This document shows positions 34,408 to 44,746 of a stretch of DNA of 64,000 nt, piece by piece. Position 1 is the stretch's first letter, and each line of letters begins with the position of its first letter. Origin of the DNA: Zea mays (lineage: Eukaryota > Streptophyta > Magnoliopsida > Poales > Poaceae); NCBI RefSeq assembly GCF_902167145.1, contig NC_050097.1, forward strand, positions 40,036,095 through 40,100,094. The letters run 5' to 3'. The notes beneath the pieces were generated by a model. It saw only the letters and a list, made by a program, of their open reading frames with translations. It was not told where the DNA came from and did no database searches. The position numbers and the translations under genes are program-made.

Positions 34408-34994
34408 ATGGCGGGCGCCCGCGGTTCTTCCGCCTTATCGTCGTTGGGGGAACGCAACTTCGTGGAAGTTGGTACCTTTCAGCCATCGTTCGGCTTCAAG
34501 GATTTTTGTCAGGCAGCCCGGTTGCTTCCCCTCGCTGGTGATCACCCAAGATGGTGACCACTAGTTCGGTGGTGGGGAGAAGCGAGCCGGGCTGCAATCT
34601 TGGTCCCACCCTCAGCTTCAAGGATCTTTGTCATCCTGGCTGGGGCGGAGGCTGGGCTGAGCCGGAGCTCTACCTCCTGCACGGGTCGGCCGGCCACCTC
34701 TTCTTCCAGCTTCTGGTGGAGGAAACCATCCTCCAGCTCTGCGGAGGAGGCGTCCTCCAGCCATGCCGGGGAAGGCGAACTGTTGCTGCCCAGCTAGGAC
34801 GCAACATTCTGTCCTCTGTCCTCACTTTTGTGGCGAGGACGGGAGTGAGGGCCAGCCGGTGCGCTTTGGAGCGGCCTGCGCTTGCTGGTGCGGCATTGGT
34901 GGACAGGTGGACGTCGCCGTCGGTGTTGACGTCGAGGGTGCTGCTGCTCCCCCTCTATCGAGGTCCGAACCTGCAGGATCGGTTTACCTTGTAG
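34408..34994 (+). other. Huck-2 antisense cassette: two overlapping short frames, unknown
   Basis: An ATG at 34408 opens a 49-codon frame (MAGARGSSAL... to a TGA at 34555). An overlapping frame with ATG at 34551 runs 147 codons to 34994. Both contain a related segment (FGFKDFC and LSFKDLC), which suggests an internal duplication or one gene broken by a frameshift. I recognise no domain. The whole block from about 33705 to 34985 has no counterpart in Huck-1, where the five-exon antisense gene sits instead. It may be a decayed gene of a different type. Confidence 0.4.
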
Positions 34995-35117
34995 TATGCG
35001 TATGTTTTCTGCGGCCACCGAGGCCCAAACATATTGTCGTTGTGTTGTAAAGCTGCGTTTCTTTTTCCCTTTGTTTTGAGTATCAAGACTTATTCATCGG
35101 TAACAGAATTGTTTGTT

Positions 35118-35440
35118 CGAGCGAGAGTTACTTTTCACGGAAGGTGATGAGTGAGGTATCCGTATCCCGGAGGCGTAGGAGTCCCTCGGCTCGATCGGCC
35201 TTGCCGCTTACGTGTACTCTTACTCGTCCGTAGGATTCTGCTAACGATGTAGTTGAGAAGGCCCGAAAAATCGTTTCGGCAGAAAGGTCTCCGAGCATTA
35301 AGACTTGTTCGGTCAGCGGAATCGCTTATCCGAGCGTGAGTTACTTATCGCAGAAGGTGATGAGTGAGGTATCCGTATCCCGGAGGCGTAGGAGTCCCTC
35401 GTCTCGGTCGGCCTTGGCTGCTTACGTGTACTCCGTCGTT
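35118..35440. repeat. Tandem duplication in Huck-2 spacer, period about 213 bp
   Basis: A first unit starting CGAGCGAGAGTTACTT at 35118 and a second starting CGAGCGTGAGTTACTT at 35331 share GGTGATGAGTGAGGTATCCG and GGCGTAGGAGTCCCTCG. Huck-1 has one copy (9060-9150). Confidence 0.8.
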
Positions 35441-35643
35441 TTCAGGACCCCACTTTTGAAGTAGTCGAAAAGCACGAAAGACATTCTGGCAGAAGGACTT
35501 TTTCCAAGAAAAATTTTGACGCAGGGGGGGTTCCCCCCTTCTAGCCCCCAAGGGAGGGTCGGGCTTTGCCGAGGCAAGGCTGACCCTTCCTTGATGGTTA
35601 GACTTTGTGTGTGAACGAGGTGTACAAATGACTTGAAAGCATC

Positions 35644-37188
35644 TTAAGGGTAGAAGCGATGTAGCTGTCGGATGTTCCAAGCGTTGCTGTAGACCTCGCC
35701 TTGGCTGTTGGCCAGCTTGTATGTCCCGGGCTTCAGAACCTTGGCAACGACGAACGGCCCTTCCCAGGGAGGCGTGAGCTTGTGCCGCCCTCGGGCGTCT
35801 TGTCGCAGCCGAAGCACTAGGTCTCCCACTTGGAGGTCTCGGGACCGAACCCCTCGGGCGTGGTAGCGTCGCAGGGACTGCTGGTACCGCGCCGAGTGTA
35901 GTAAGGCCATGTCCTGAGCCTCTTCGAGCTGGTCTAGTGAGTCTTCTCGGTCGGTCTGGTTTCTTCGGTCGTCGTACGCCCTCGTCCTCGGGGAACCGTA
36001 TTCTAAGTCCGTGGGCAAGACGGCCTCGGCCCCATAGACTAGAAAGAACGGTGCGAAGCCCGTGGCTCGACTCGGCGTTGTCCTCAGACTCCAAACCACC
36101 GAGGGGAGTTCCTTCATCCATCGCCTGCCGAACTTGTGGAGGTCGCTGTAGATCCTTGGCTTGAGTCCTTGCAGAATCATGCCGTTGGCACGTTCCACCT
36201 GCCCATTCGTCATGGGGTGAGCCACGGCAGCCCAGTCCACCTGGATATGGTGATCCTCGCAGAAGTCCAGGAACTTTCTGCCAGTGAACTGGGTGTCGTT
36301 GTCGGTGATGATGGAGTTCGGGACCCCGAAGCGATGGATGATGTTGGTGAAGAATGCCACCGCCTGTTCGGACCTGATGCTGTTCAGGGGTCGGACCTCG
36401 ATCCACTTGGAGAATTTGTCGATGGCGACCAGCAGGTACGTGTAGCCCCCGGGTGCCTTCTGCAAGGGACCGACGAGGTCCAGTCCCCATACGGCAAACG
36501 GTCAGGTGATGTGTATTTTCTGCAGAGCCTGAGTGGGCAGGTGGGTCTGCCTCGCGTAGAATTGACACCCTTGGCAGGCGCGGACAATTCTAGTGGCGTC
36601 GGCCATCGCGGTCGGCCAGTAGAAACCTTGTCGGAAGGCGTTTCCAACAAGGGCTCGGGGCGCTGCGTGATGACCGCAAGCCCCCGAGTGTATTTCTCGT
36701 AAGAGCTCCTGGCCTTCGGCGATGGATATGCACCGCTGGAGGATGCCGGATGGGCTGCGGTGGTAGAGCTCCTTCCTGTCACCCAGTAAGACGAACGACT
36801 TGGCGTGCCGCGCTAGTCGCCGAGCCTCGGCTCGGTCGAGGGGCAGCTCTCCTTGGTGGAGATATTGCAGGTACGGGGTCTGCCAGTTTCGATTAGGCTG
36901 GTCCCCACTCCGCCCTTCCTCGACGCGCAGTGCCTCACCCTCGGGGACCGAGGGTGCTTCGGGCCGAGCCGAGGGCGCCTCGGGCTGGGTCGAGGCCTTC
37001 TCGGGCTCGGGCGTGTCGTCGGTCTTGACTGAGGGTTGATGTAGGTCTCGGGAGAAGACGTTCGGGGGAACCGTTATCCGCCCTGAGGCTATCTTAGCCA
37101 GCTCGTCCGCAGTCTCGTTGTGTCATCGGGCGATGTGGTTGAGCTCGAGCCCATAGAACTTGTCCTCCAGGCGCCGAACCTCATCGCA
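35644..37188 (-). pseudogene. pol: Huck-2 integrase region of pol (two nonsense codons)
   Basis: One minus-strand frame continues from RNase H. It has a variable linker (YLQYLHQGELPLDR), the integrase zinc-binding region (HAAPRALVGN, CQGCQFYARQTH), the catalytic core (LLVAIDKFSKWIEV, SIITDNDTQFTG, NGQVERANGMI) with the Asp, Asp and Glu expected of the active site, and a C-terminal domain (GDLVLRL, WEGPFVV) ending at 35644. Stops are a TGA at 37123-37125 and a TGA at 36502-36504, the second between the zinc-binding region and the core. Integrase inserts the cDNA. The core itself is undamaged. Confidence 0.9.
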
Positions 37189-38891
37189 CTAGGCTTCCAT
37201 CTTCGGGTCGCGGCAGTGGGAGTTTTTCATAACTTGGTCGATGACGAGCTGCGAGTCGCCGCGAGCGTCGAGGCGTCGGACCCCTAGCTCAATGGCGATG
37301 TGCAACCCATTGACCAGAGCTTCGTACTCAGCCACGTTGTTGGATGCCGAGAAATGGAGGCGCAGTACGTAGCGTAGGTGTTTCCCAAGGGGCGAGATGA
37401 AGAGCAGGCCCGAGCCTGCCCCTGTTTTCATTAGCGACCCATCGAAAAACATGGTCCAGAGTTCCGGCTGGATCGGAGGCGCCGGGAGCTGGGTGTCGAC
37501 CCATTCCGCCACAAAGTTCGCCAGGACTTGGGACTTGATGGCCCTCCGAGAGGCGAACGAGATCGTCTCGCCCATGATTTCCACCGCCCACTTTGCAATC
37601 CTACCCGAGGCCTCTCGGCACTGGATGATCTCCCCTAGGGGGAAGGATGACACCACAGTCACCGGATGAGACTCAAAGTAGTGTCGCAACTTCTGCCGCG
37701 TCAGGATCACCGCGTACAGCAGCTTCTGAATTTGCGGGTAGCGGATCTTGGTCTCGGATAGTACCTCACTGATGAAGTAAACCAGCCTCTGGACGGGCAA
37801 TGCATGCCCTTCTTCTTGTCTCTCAACCACGATCGCGGCGCTGACCACCTGAGTGGTAGCGGCGACGTAGATCAAGAGGGCTTCTCCGGCGGCGGGGGGC
37901 ACCAAGATGGGCGCGTTCGTAAGGATCACCTTCAGGTTCCCGAGGGCTTCCTCGGCCTCGGAGGTCCAAGTGAAGCATTTGGTCTTTCTTAAGTGGCAGT
38001 ACAAAGGTAGGCCTCTTTCACCGAGGCGCGAGATGAAATGGCTCAGAGCCGCAAGGCATCCCATGACCCTCTGTATGCCTTTCAAGTCCTTGATGGGCCC
38101 CATGTTGGTGATGGCCGCGATTTTCTCCGGGTTGGCCTCGATGCCCCGCTCGGAGACGATGAACCCCAAGAGCATGCCTCGGGGGACTCCGAAGACACAC
38201 TTCTCGGGATTGAGTTTTACGCCTTTCGCCTTGAGACACCGGAATGTCGTTTCAAGGTCGGAAAGGAGGTCGGAGGCTTTCCTTGTCTTGACTACGATGT
38301 CATCGACATAAGCCTCGACCGTTCGACCAATGTGTTCGCCGAACACGTGGTTCATGCGCCTTTGGTACGTCGCACCCGCATTCCTCAAACCAAATGGCAT
38401 AGTAACATAGCAGTACATGCCAAAAGGTGTGATGAAAGAAGTCGCGAGCTGGTCGGACTCTTTCATCCTGATTTGGTGATACCCTGAGTAGGCATCGAGG
38501 AAAGACAGGGTTTCGCATCCCGCAGTGGAATCCACGATTTGATCGATGTGAGGCAGAGGATAGGGAACTTTTGGGCATGCTTTGTTTAGACCAGTGTAGT
38601 CTACACACATCTGCCATTTCCCTCCTTTTTTCTCACAAGCACGGGGTTGGCAAGCCATTCGGGATGGAATACCTCTTTGATGAACCCTGCGGCCATCAGC
38701 TTGTGGATCTCCTCGCCTATGGCTCTGCGCTTTTCTTCGTCGAATCGGCGCAGAGGTTGCTTCACGGGTCGGGCTCCAGCTCGGATATCCAGCGAGTGCT
38801 CGGCGACATCCCTCGGTATGCCAGGCATGTCCGAGGGACTCCACGCGAAAACTTCGGCATTTGTGTGGAGAAAGTCGACGAGCACTACTTC
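37189..38891 (-). pseudogene. pol: Huck-2 reverse transcriptase and two RNase H-like domains (broken)
   Basis: RT motifs are KVPYPLPHID, SFLDAYSGYHQI, TPFGMYCYVTMPFGL and EAYVDDIVVK. A first, gypsy-type RNase H follows (FTWTSEAEEALGNLK, LLIYVAATTQVVSAA), then a second one of the archaeal-like type known in Tat elements, with MFFDGSLMKTGAGSG, NNVAEYEAL and RGDSQLV supplying the acidic residues. A one-base deletion in a pyrimidine run near 38625 shifts the RT frame, and a TAG at 37189-37191 ends the second RNase H. The frame is separated from protease by the TAG at 38892-38894. Confidence 0.9.
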
Positions 38892-40552
38892 CTATTTGGG
38901 GTCGAGCTCGGAGCCGATCCGGATCTGCTTGGAGGCGTCGTTGCTGGGGTCGAGTGGGACGGACTTAACCGTCTCCGCTGGCTCAAAGTTGCCGGCATGG
39001 CGCTTCACGTCTGGCGCCTCCTTGGAGAGGCTCTCCAGGTCGGCGATGAGGGCCTCGGATTCGGCGAGGGCCTCGGCGTACTCCACGCACTCTACGTCGT
39101 ATTCGTATGCGTGTCGGCACGTGGGGCCGACGGTGATGACCTCGTTGGGGCCCGGCATCTTGAGCTTGAGGTAGGTGTAGTTGGGGACGGCCATGAACTT
39201 GGCGTAGCATGGCCTCCCCAGTACTGCGTGGTAGGTTCCTCGGAACCCGACCACCTCGAACGTGAGGGTTTCCCTTCTGAAGTTGGAGGGAGTCCCGAAG
39301 CAGACGGGCAGATCAAGTCGTCCGAGGGGTTGGACGCGTTTCCCGGGGATGATCCCGTGAAAAGGCGCCGCACCGGCTCGGACCGAGGACAGATCGATCT
39401 GCAGAAGCTCGAGGGTCTCGGCGTAGATGATGTTGAGGCTGCTGCCTCCGTCCATGAGGACCTTGGTGAGCCTGACGTTGCCGATGACGGGGTCGACAAC
39501 GAGCGGATATTTCCCCGGGCTCGGCACGCAGTCGGGGTGATCGCCCTGGTCGAAGGTGATGGGCTTGTCGGACCAGTCTAGGTAGACTGGCGCCGCCACC
39601 TTTACCAAGCAGACCTCCCGACGCTCTTGCTTGCGGTGCCGAGCCGAGGCGTTCGCCGCTGGCCCACCGTAGATCATGAAGCAGTCGCGGACCTTGGGGA
39701 ACTCCTCTGCCTTGTGATCCTCCTTCTTTGTCGTCGTGGTGGGCCCTGCCACCCTCCGCAGGTGGCCCGGCCCTGTGAAAGTGGCGCCAAAGCATGGCGC
39801 ATTCCTCAAGGGTGTGCTTGACGGGTCCCTGATGATAGGGGCACGGCTCCTTGAGCATCTTGTCGAATAGATTGGCGCCTCCGGGAGGTTTCCGAGGGTT
39901 CTTGTACTCAGCGGCGGCGACAAGGTCCGCGTCAGCGGCGTCGCGTTTCGCTTGTGACTTCTTCTTGCCTTTCTTCTTGGTGCCGCGCTGAGCGGACGCC
40001 TCGGGAACATTTTCCGGCTGGCGGCCCTGGGGCTGCTTGTCCTTCCGGAAGATGGCCTCAACCGCCTCCTGGCCAGAAGCGAACTTGGTGGCGATGTCCA
40101 TCAGCTCGCTCACCCTGGTGGGGGTCTTACGACCCAGCTTGCTCACCAGGTCGCGGCAGGTGGTGCCGGCGAGGAACGCGCCGATGACATCCGAATCGAT
40201 GACGTTGGGCAGCTCGGTGCGCTGCTTTGAGAATCGCCGGATGTAGTCCCGGAGAGACTCTCCCGGCTGCTGGCGGCAGCTTCGGAGATCCCAGTAGTTC
40301 CCAGGGCGCACGTATGTGCCCTGGAAATTACCGGCGAAGGCTTGGACCAGGTCGTCCCAGTTGGAGATCTGCCCCGGAGGCAGATGCTCCAGCCAGGCCC
40401 GAGCGGAGTCAGAGAGGAACAGGGGGAGGTTGCGGATGATGAGGTTGTCATCGTCCATTCCACCCAGTTGGCAGGCCAGCCGGTAGTCCGTGAGCCACAG
40501 TTCCGGCCTTGTCTCCCCCGAGTACTTTGTGATGGTAGTCGGGGTTCGGAAC
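38892..40552 (-). pseudogene. gag: Huck-2 gag and protease (truncated, frameshifted)
   Basis: Gag reads leftward from 40552, where Sirevirus B cuts off its N-terminus: RPELWLTDYRLACQLGG, LSDSARAWLEHLPPG, RRFSKQRTELPN, a basic stretch (KKKGKKKSQAKRDAA) and CPYHQGPVKHTLEEC. An extra base near 39735 shifts the frame. Protease follows in the new frame, with the active-site motif LMDGGSSLNII intact, and FRGTYHAVLGRPCYAKF. The frame ends at TAG 38892-38894, at the same position as the TAG in Huck-1. Confidence 0.9.
40548..40552. repeat. Probable left TSD (GGAAC) of Sirevirus B
   Basis: Five bases before the TGAAACGG terminus of B. The right copy is outside the window, so this is unconfirmed. Confidence 0.45.
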
Positions 40553-40811
40553 TGAAACGGAAATGTACCCTTGGGCCATTTCCAAGTATTTTGGTGATTG
40601 AGTGCCAACACAAGTGCTTTGGTGCTAATCTATGCAAAGTGGTGGACAAAGTGCAAATCATGTCAAAAGGTATGTTTCTAGACTTAGTACATTGTTTTGT
40701 GGACTAATGTATTGTGTCTAAGTGCTGGAAACAGGAAAAATCGAGTTAGAAAAGAGATGGCTTTGTTCAGCCAAAGTCTGCTCAGTCTGGGTTCACCGGA
40801 CTGTCCGGTGG

Positions 40812-40819
40812 TGCACCGG
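40812..40819. repeat. TSD TGCACCGG, left copy, of hAT MITE
   Basis: Perfect 8-bp match to 41352-41359. An 8-bp TSD is diagnostic of hAT transposons. Confidence 0.93.
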
Positions 40820-41351
40820 TAGGGCTGGGCAAAATACTCGTGGCTCGTGAGCTCGCTCGACTCGTGGCCAGCTCGGCTCGGCTCGACTCGGCTCGTTTCA
40901 ATTTTATCACGAGCTGAGCTAACATCTCAGCTCGGTTCGTTAACGAGCCAGCTCGACACGAGCTCGAGCCAGCTCGTTAGCTCGAATGAGCTAACATTTA
41001 TCTATAAAACAAAGCCTATACTTGCATTGGATGAATTAATAAGTGATGAACTATGTTAGTTTAGGGTTTAAATGATGTGATATATAAAATTATGAGTATT
41101 GTTAGTCTTTTCTAGTGTTAAATTAGTATGAAATTAACTAGCGATCGATTATATTGTTGTATATATACATGTATAATATTTTTTGTTCTGGCTCGCGAGC
41201 TAAACGAGCCAGCTCGAGCTCGCAAACGAGCCGAGCCGAGCTAGTTCTCTAGCTCGGTTGCTTAACGAGCCGAGCCGAGCCAGCTCGTTTCCTTAACGAG
41301 CCAGCTCGAGCTCGGTCGAGCCGAGCCGAGCTGGCTCGATATCCACCCCTA
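40820..41351. mobile_element. hAT-type MITE (532 bp) rich in AGCTCG/CGAGCC repeats
   Basis: Left end TAGGGCTGGGCAAAATACTC; right end GATATCCACCCCTA, whose complement TAGGGGTGGATATC forms an imperfect terminal inverted repeat with the left end. Subterminal parts are dense in GCTCG/CGAGC repeats in both orientations, and the centre (about 41000-41180) is AT-rich. No transposase. Flanked by a perfect 8-bp TSD within the LTR of B. Confidence 0.92.
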
Positions 41352-41359
41352 TGCACCGG
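41352..41359. repeat. TSD TGCACCGG, right copy, of hAT MITE
   Basis: Matches 40812-40819. Confidence 0.93.
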
Positions 41360-41860
41360 ACAGTGTCCGGTGCGCCAGGCTGGCTCTGGCGAACAGGCTG
41401 CTCTCGGGACTTCGACGGCGGTGTACGGCTAAAATTCACCGGTCTGTCCGGTGGTGCACCGGACTGTCCGGTGAGCCGTTCACAGGCGAACTCGTCGCTC
41501 TCGGGAAACCATCAACGGCGTGCGGCTAAAATTCACCGGTCTGTCCGGTGGTGCACCGGACTGTCCGGTGAGTCAACAGTCAGCCGGGGCAACGGTCGAT
41601 CGAGGATTCCGCACGTGACGCATGGCCGAGCCAATGGTCACATTGGTGCACCGGACTGTCCGGTGTGCACCGGACAGTGTCCGGTGCGCCAACGGCTCTC
41701 AGACTCCAACGGTCGGCTTCGTCAAATAAGGAAAGCAATATGCACCGGACAGTGAACAGTGGATGTCCGGTGGTGCACCGGACTGTCCGGTGTGCCAGTC
41801 GACAGAAGGCAAGATCTGCCTTCCAAGATTGCTCTCAACGGCTCCTAGCTGCCTTGGGGC

Positions 41861-41868
41861 TATAAAAG
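41861..41868 (+). promoter_or_regulatory. TATA box of Sirevirus B 5' LTR
   Basis: TATAAAAG in the context GGGGCTATAAAAGGGACCCC, as in Sirevirus C. Confidence 0.8.
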
Positions 41869-42462
41869 GGACCCCTAGGCGCATGGAGGAGAATATCAAG
41901 CATTCCTACAACATTCCTAAGCACCAAGACCTCGATTTTGCGCATTCGTTTCTTTGTGATAGCATATAGAGCTCTAGTGGAGTTGTGAACTCATTGGTTT
42001 GTGTTGCGAGCTCTTGTTGCGACTTGTGTGCGTGTTGACACTCTGATTCTTGTGTCTTGTGTGCGTTGCTAATCCCTCCCTTGCTCCGTGCTTCTTTGTG
42101 AACTTCAAGTGTAAGGGCGAGAGGCTCCAAGTTGTGGAGATTCCTCGCAAACGGGATTAAGAAAAGCAAGCAAAACACCATGGTATTCAAGTAGGTCTTT
42201 GGACCGCTTGAGAGGGGTTGATTGCAACCCTCATCCGTTGGGACGCCACAACGTGGAGTAGGCAAGCGTTGGTCTTGGCCGAACCACGGGATAACCACTG
42301 TGCCATCTCTGTGATTGATCTCTTGTTGGTTATTGTGTTTTGTTGAAGACTCCTCTCTAGCCACTTGGCGGTTATTGCGCTAACACTTAACCAAGTTTTT
42401 TGTGGCCTAAGTTTTAAGTGTTACAGGATCACCTATTCACCCCCCCTCTAGGTGCTCTCAAT

Positions 42463-42474
42463 TGGTATCAGAGC
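42463..42474 (+). other. Sirevirus B primer-binding site
   Basis: TGGTATCAGAGC, two bases after the LTR. Exact complement of the usual initiator tRNA-Met 3' end. Confidence 0.92.
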
Positions 42475-42509
42475 CGTTCTCTTCACAAAGGGACTAACCG
42501 CCCGAAGAG

Positions 42510-43479
42510 ATGGATCCTAAGGGGAAGGGTATCGTGATCAACGATAAAGAGAAGGAATCTTTCGTCAACGAGCCAAAGGATGACAAGCCTACCGACTCGG
42601 GCTCGGGCCATAGACGGAAAGATGGGAAGAAGAAGAAGACAAGGCGCATCAAGGAGATTGTCTACTACGACGACAGCGACGAGTCACCTTCTTCCCAAAA
42701 GGACAACGACGACAACGACTACGAGAGAAGGAAACCGGTTAATTCGAACTTTTCTTTTGACTACTCTCATATTCCGCAAAGTACAAATACTCATTTGCTC
42801 TCCATTCCACTTGGCAAACCTCCTCACTTTGATGGAGAGGACTACGGATTTTGGAGCCACAAAATGCGTAGTCACCTGTTCTCTCTCCATCCGAGCATTT
42901 GGGAGATTGTGGAAAGTGGAATGAAATTTGATAGCTCGGATAGTCCTACGTTTATCAATGAACAGATTCATAGAAATGCACAAGCTACTACTGTGTTGTT
43001 AGCCTCTCTGTGCAGGGACGAATATCATAAGGTGAGCGGCTTGGACAATGCCAAGCAAATCTGGGACACCCTCAAGATCTCTCATGAGGGGAATGATGTC
43101 ACCTTACTCACCAAGATGGAGTTGATAGAGGGAGAGCTTGGAAGATTCGCGATGATAAGGGGCGAGGAGCCAACCCAAACATATAACCGGCTCAAGACCC
43201 TTATCAACAAAATAAGGAGCTATGGAAGCACACGATGGACAGACCACGACGTCGTCCGCCTAATGCTAAGGTCATTTACCGTTCTTGATCCACAATTGGT
43301 GAATAATATTCGTGATAATCCCAGGTACACCAAAATGTCGCCCGAAGAAGTTCTTGGAAAATTTGTAAGCGGGTGAATGATGATCAAGGAGGCGAGGTAC
43401 GTGGACGACGCGTTGAACGGTCCAACCCATGAGCCTCAACTCATTGCTCTCAAGGCAACAAGGAGCAAGGAGGCGTTAC
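42510..43479 (+). pseudogene. gag: Sirevirus B gag, N-terminal part (one nonsense codon)
   Basis: ATG at 42510 ([16 protein letters not shown]), 36 bp after the primer-binding site. A basic and acidic N-terminal region precedes the gag core ([33 protein letters not shown]). A TGA at 43374-43376 replaces the CGA found in Sirevirus C. C is inserted after base 43479. Removing C plus one TSD copy restores the frame into the second part at 52474. Confidence 0.92.
43475..43479. repeat. TSD GTTAC, left copy, of Sirevirus C
   Basis: Repeated at 52469-52473. Confidence 0.95.
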
Positions 43480-43727
43480 TGAAAGGGAAATGTGCCCTTG
43501 GGCCATTTCTAAGTATTTTGGTGATTGAGTGCAAACACAAGGGCCTAAATGTGAAAATATGCTCATGGATGAACAAAGTGTAAATCACAAGTAAAGGTAT
43601 GTTTCTAAGCCTTAGTACATTAGTTTTGTGTACTAACATCTTGTCTAAGTGTTAGAAACAGGAGAAAGAAGAAAAGAAAAGAAGTGGAGAGTGGCTGTGT
43701 ACAGCCAAAGGCTGCTTCGGGCTGGGG

Positions 43728-44076
43728 CACCGGACTGTCCGGTGTGCACCGGACAGTGTCCGGTGCGCCAGATCAGCGCAGCGCAAACCAGCCGCTCTCG
43801 GGTTTTTCTCCGGCGACTTCGGCTAAAATTCACCGGACTGTCCGGTGTGCACCGGACTGTCCGGTGAGCCAACGGTCGGCCGGGCCAACGGTCGGCCGCG
43901 CGATCGGCGCGCGACACGTGGCCGAGCCAACGGTCGGAAGGGAGCACCGGACTGTCCGGTGTGCACCGGACTGTCCGGTGCGCCAGATCTGCAACGGTCG
44001 GCAACGGTCGGCTTCGCTTTCTATGGAAACAAATCGGGCACCGGACAGTGTCCGGTGTGCACCGGACTGTCCGGTG
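43728..44076 (+). repeat. Palindrome cluster in Sirevirus C 5' LTR
   Basis: Eight palindromes in four pairs, CACCGGACTGTCCGGTG or the form with ACAGT at the centre, each pair joined by TG. Pairs start near 43728, 43831, 43945 and 44039, a spacing of roughly 100 bp. The copy in the 3' LTR is 51450-51798. Confidence 0.9.
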
Positions 44077-44144
44077 CGCCACGAGACAGAAGGCAAAGAT
44101 GGCCTTCCAGATTTGTTCCCAACGGCTCCTAGCTGCCTTGGGGC

Positions 44145-44152
44145 TATAAAAG
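44145..44152 (+). promoter_or_regulatory. TATA box of Sirevirus C 5' LTR
   Basis: TATAAAAG, about 70 bp after the last palindrome. Transcription is expected to start near 44180. Confidence 0.85.
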
Positions 44153-44746
44153 GGACCCCTTGGCGCATGGAGGAGTATACCAAGCATTCCTACAACTCTT
44201 CTAAGCACCAAGACATCAATCTCACGCATTCGTTTCATTGTGATAGCATATAGAGCTCTTGTGGAGTTGTGAACTCTTTGTGTTGCGTTGCGAGCTCTTG
44301 TTGCGACTTGTGTGCGTGTTGTTGCTCTGATTTTCGAGTCTTGTGTGCGTTGCTCATTCCCACCTTACTCCGTATTCTTTGTGAACTTAATTGTAAGGGC
44401 GAGAGACTCCAAGTTGTGGAGATTCCTCGCAAACGGGAAAAGATCAAAGGAAAGAAAAACACCGTGGTATTCAAGTTGATCATTGGATCACTTGAGAGGA
44501 GTTGAGTGCAACTCTCGTCCGTTGGGACGCCACAACGTGGAGTAGGCAAGTTTTGTACTTGGCCGAACCACGGGATAACCACCGTGTCAACTCTGTGATT
44601 GCTTTCTTGTGGTTATCGTGTTTTGAGTTCTCTCTAGCCACTTGGCCATACTTATGCTAACCCTTAACAAGTTTTTGTGGCTTAAGTTTTGAACTTTTAC
44701 AGGATCACCTATTCACCCCCCCCCCCCCCCTCTAGGTGCTCTCAAT

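Larger units (their letters stand above)
32901..40552 (-). mobile_element. Huck-2: partial Huck-type Ty3/gypsy element
   Basis: Minus-strand internal region, homologous to Huck-1 4530 onward. It holds the post-pol spacer, an antisense cassette, integrase, two RNase H-like domains, RT, protease and most of gag. It is cut on the left by Sirevirus A (32900) and on the right by Sirevirus B (40553). Both LTRs are outside the window. It is the outermost element visible and must predate A and B. Confidence 0.93.
40794..41792 (+). repeat. Palindrome cluster in Sirevirus B LTR
   Basis: CACCGGACTGTCCGGTG-type motifs, several in pairs and some diverged (CACCGGTCTGTCCGGTG), split by the hAT MITE, which landed inside one of these motifs. 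Confidence 0.8.
40553..42460 (+). repeat. Sirevirus B 5' LTR (1908 bp including MITE)
   Basis: Begins TGAAACGG and ends TCTAGGTGCTCTCA. Without the MITE and one TSD it is about 1368 bp. It carries dispersed CACCGGACTGTCCGGTG palindromes (40794-41792) and TATAAAAG at 41861-41868. Confidence 0.92.
40553..43479 (+). mobile_element. Sirevirus B (Ty1/copia), 5' portion
   Basis: 5' LTR, primer-binding site and gag up to the Sirevirus C insertion. It resumes 52474-55637, then is cut by LARD-2. Its LTR (TGAAACGGAAATG) is a diverged relative of the LTR of C (TGAAAGGGAAATG), so B and C belong to one family group, probably Ji or Giepum-like. Confidence 0.93.
43480..44744 (+). repeat. Sirevirus C 5' LTR (1265 bp)
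   Basis: TGAAAGGG...TGCTCTCA. Contains four pairs of palindromes at 43728-44076, TATAAAAG at 44145-44152, and a run of 15 C residues near 44716-44730. Confidence 0.95.

Noticed and set aside
43649..44253. Frames with repeated CTGLSGVHRTV-like peptides in Sirevirus LTRs
   Set aside because: They are translations of the CACCGGACTGTCCGGTG palindromes, a DNA-level feature found on both strands.
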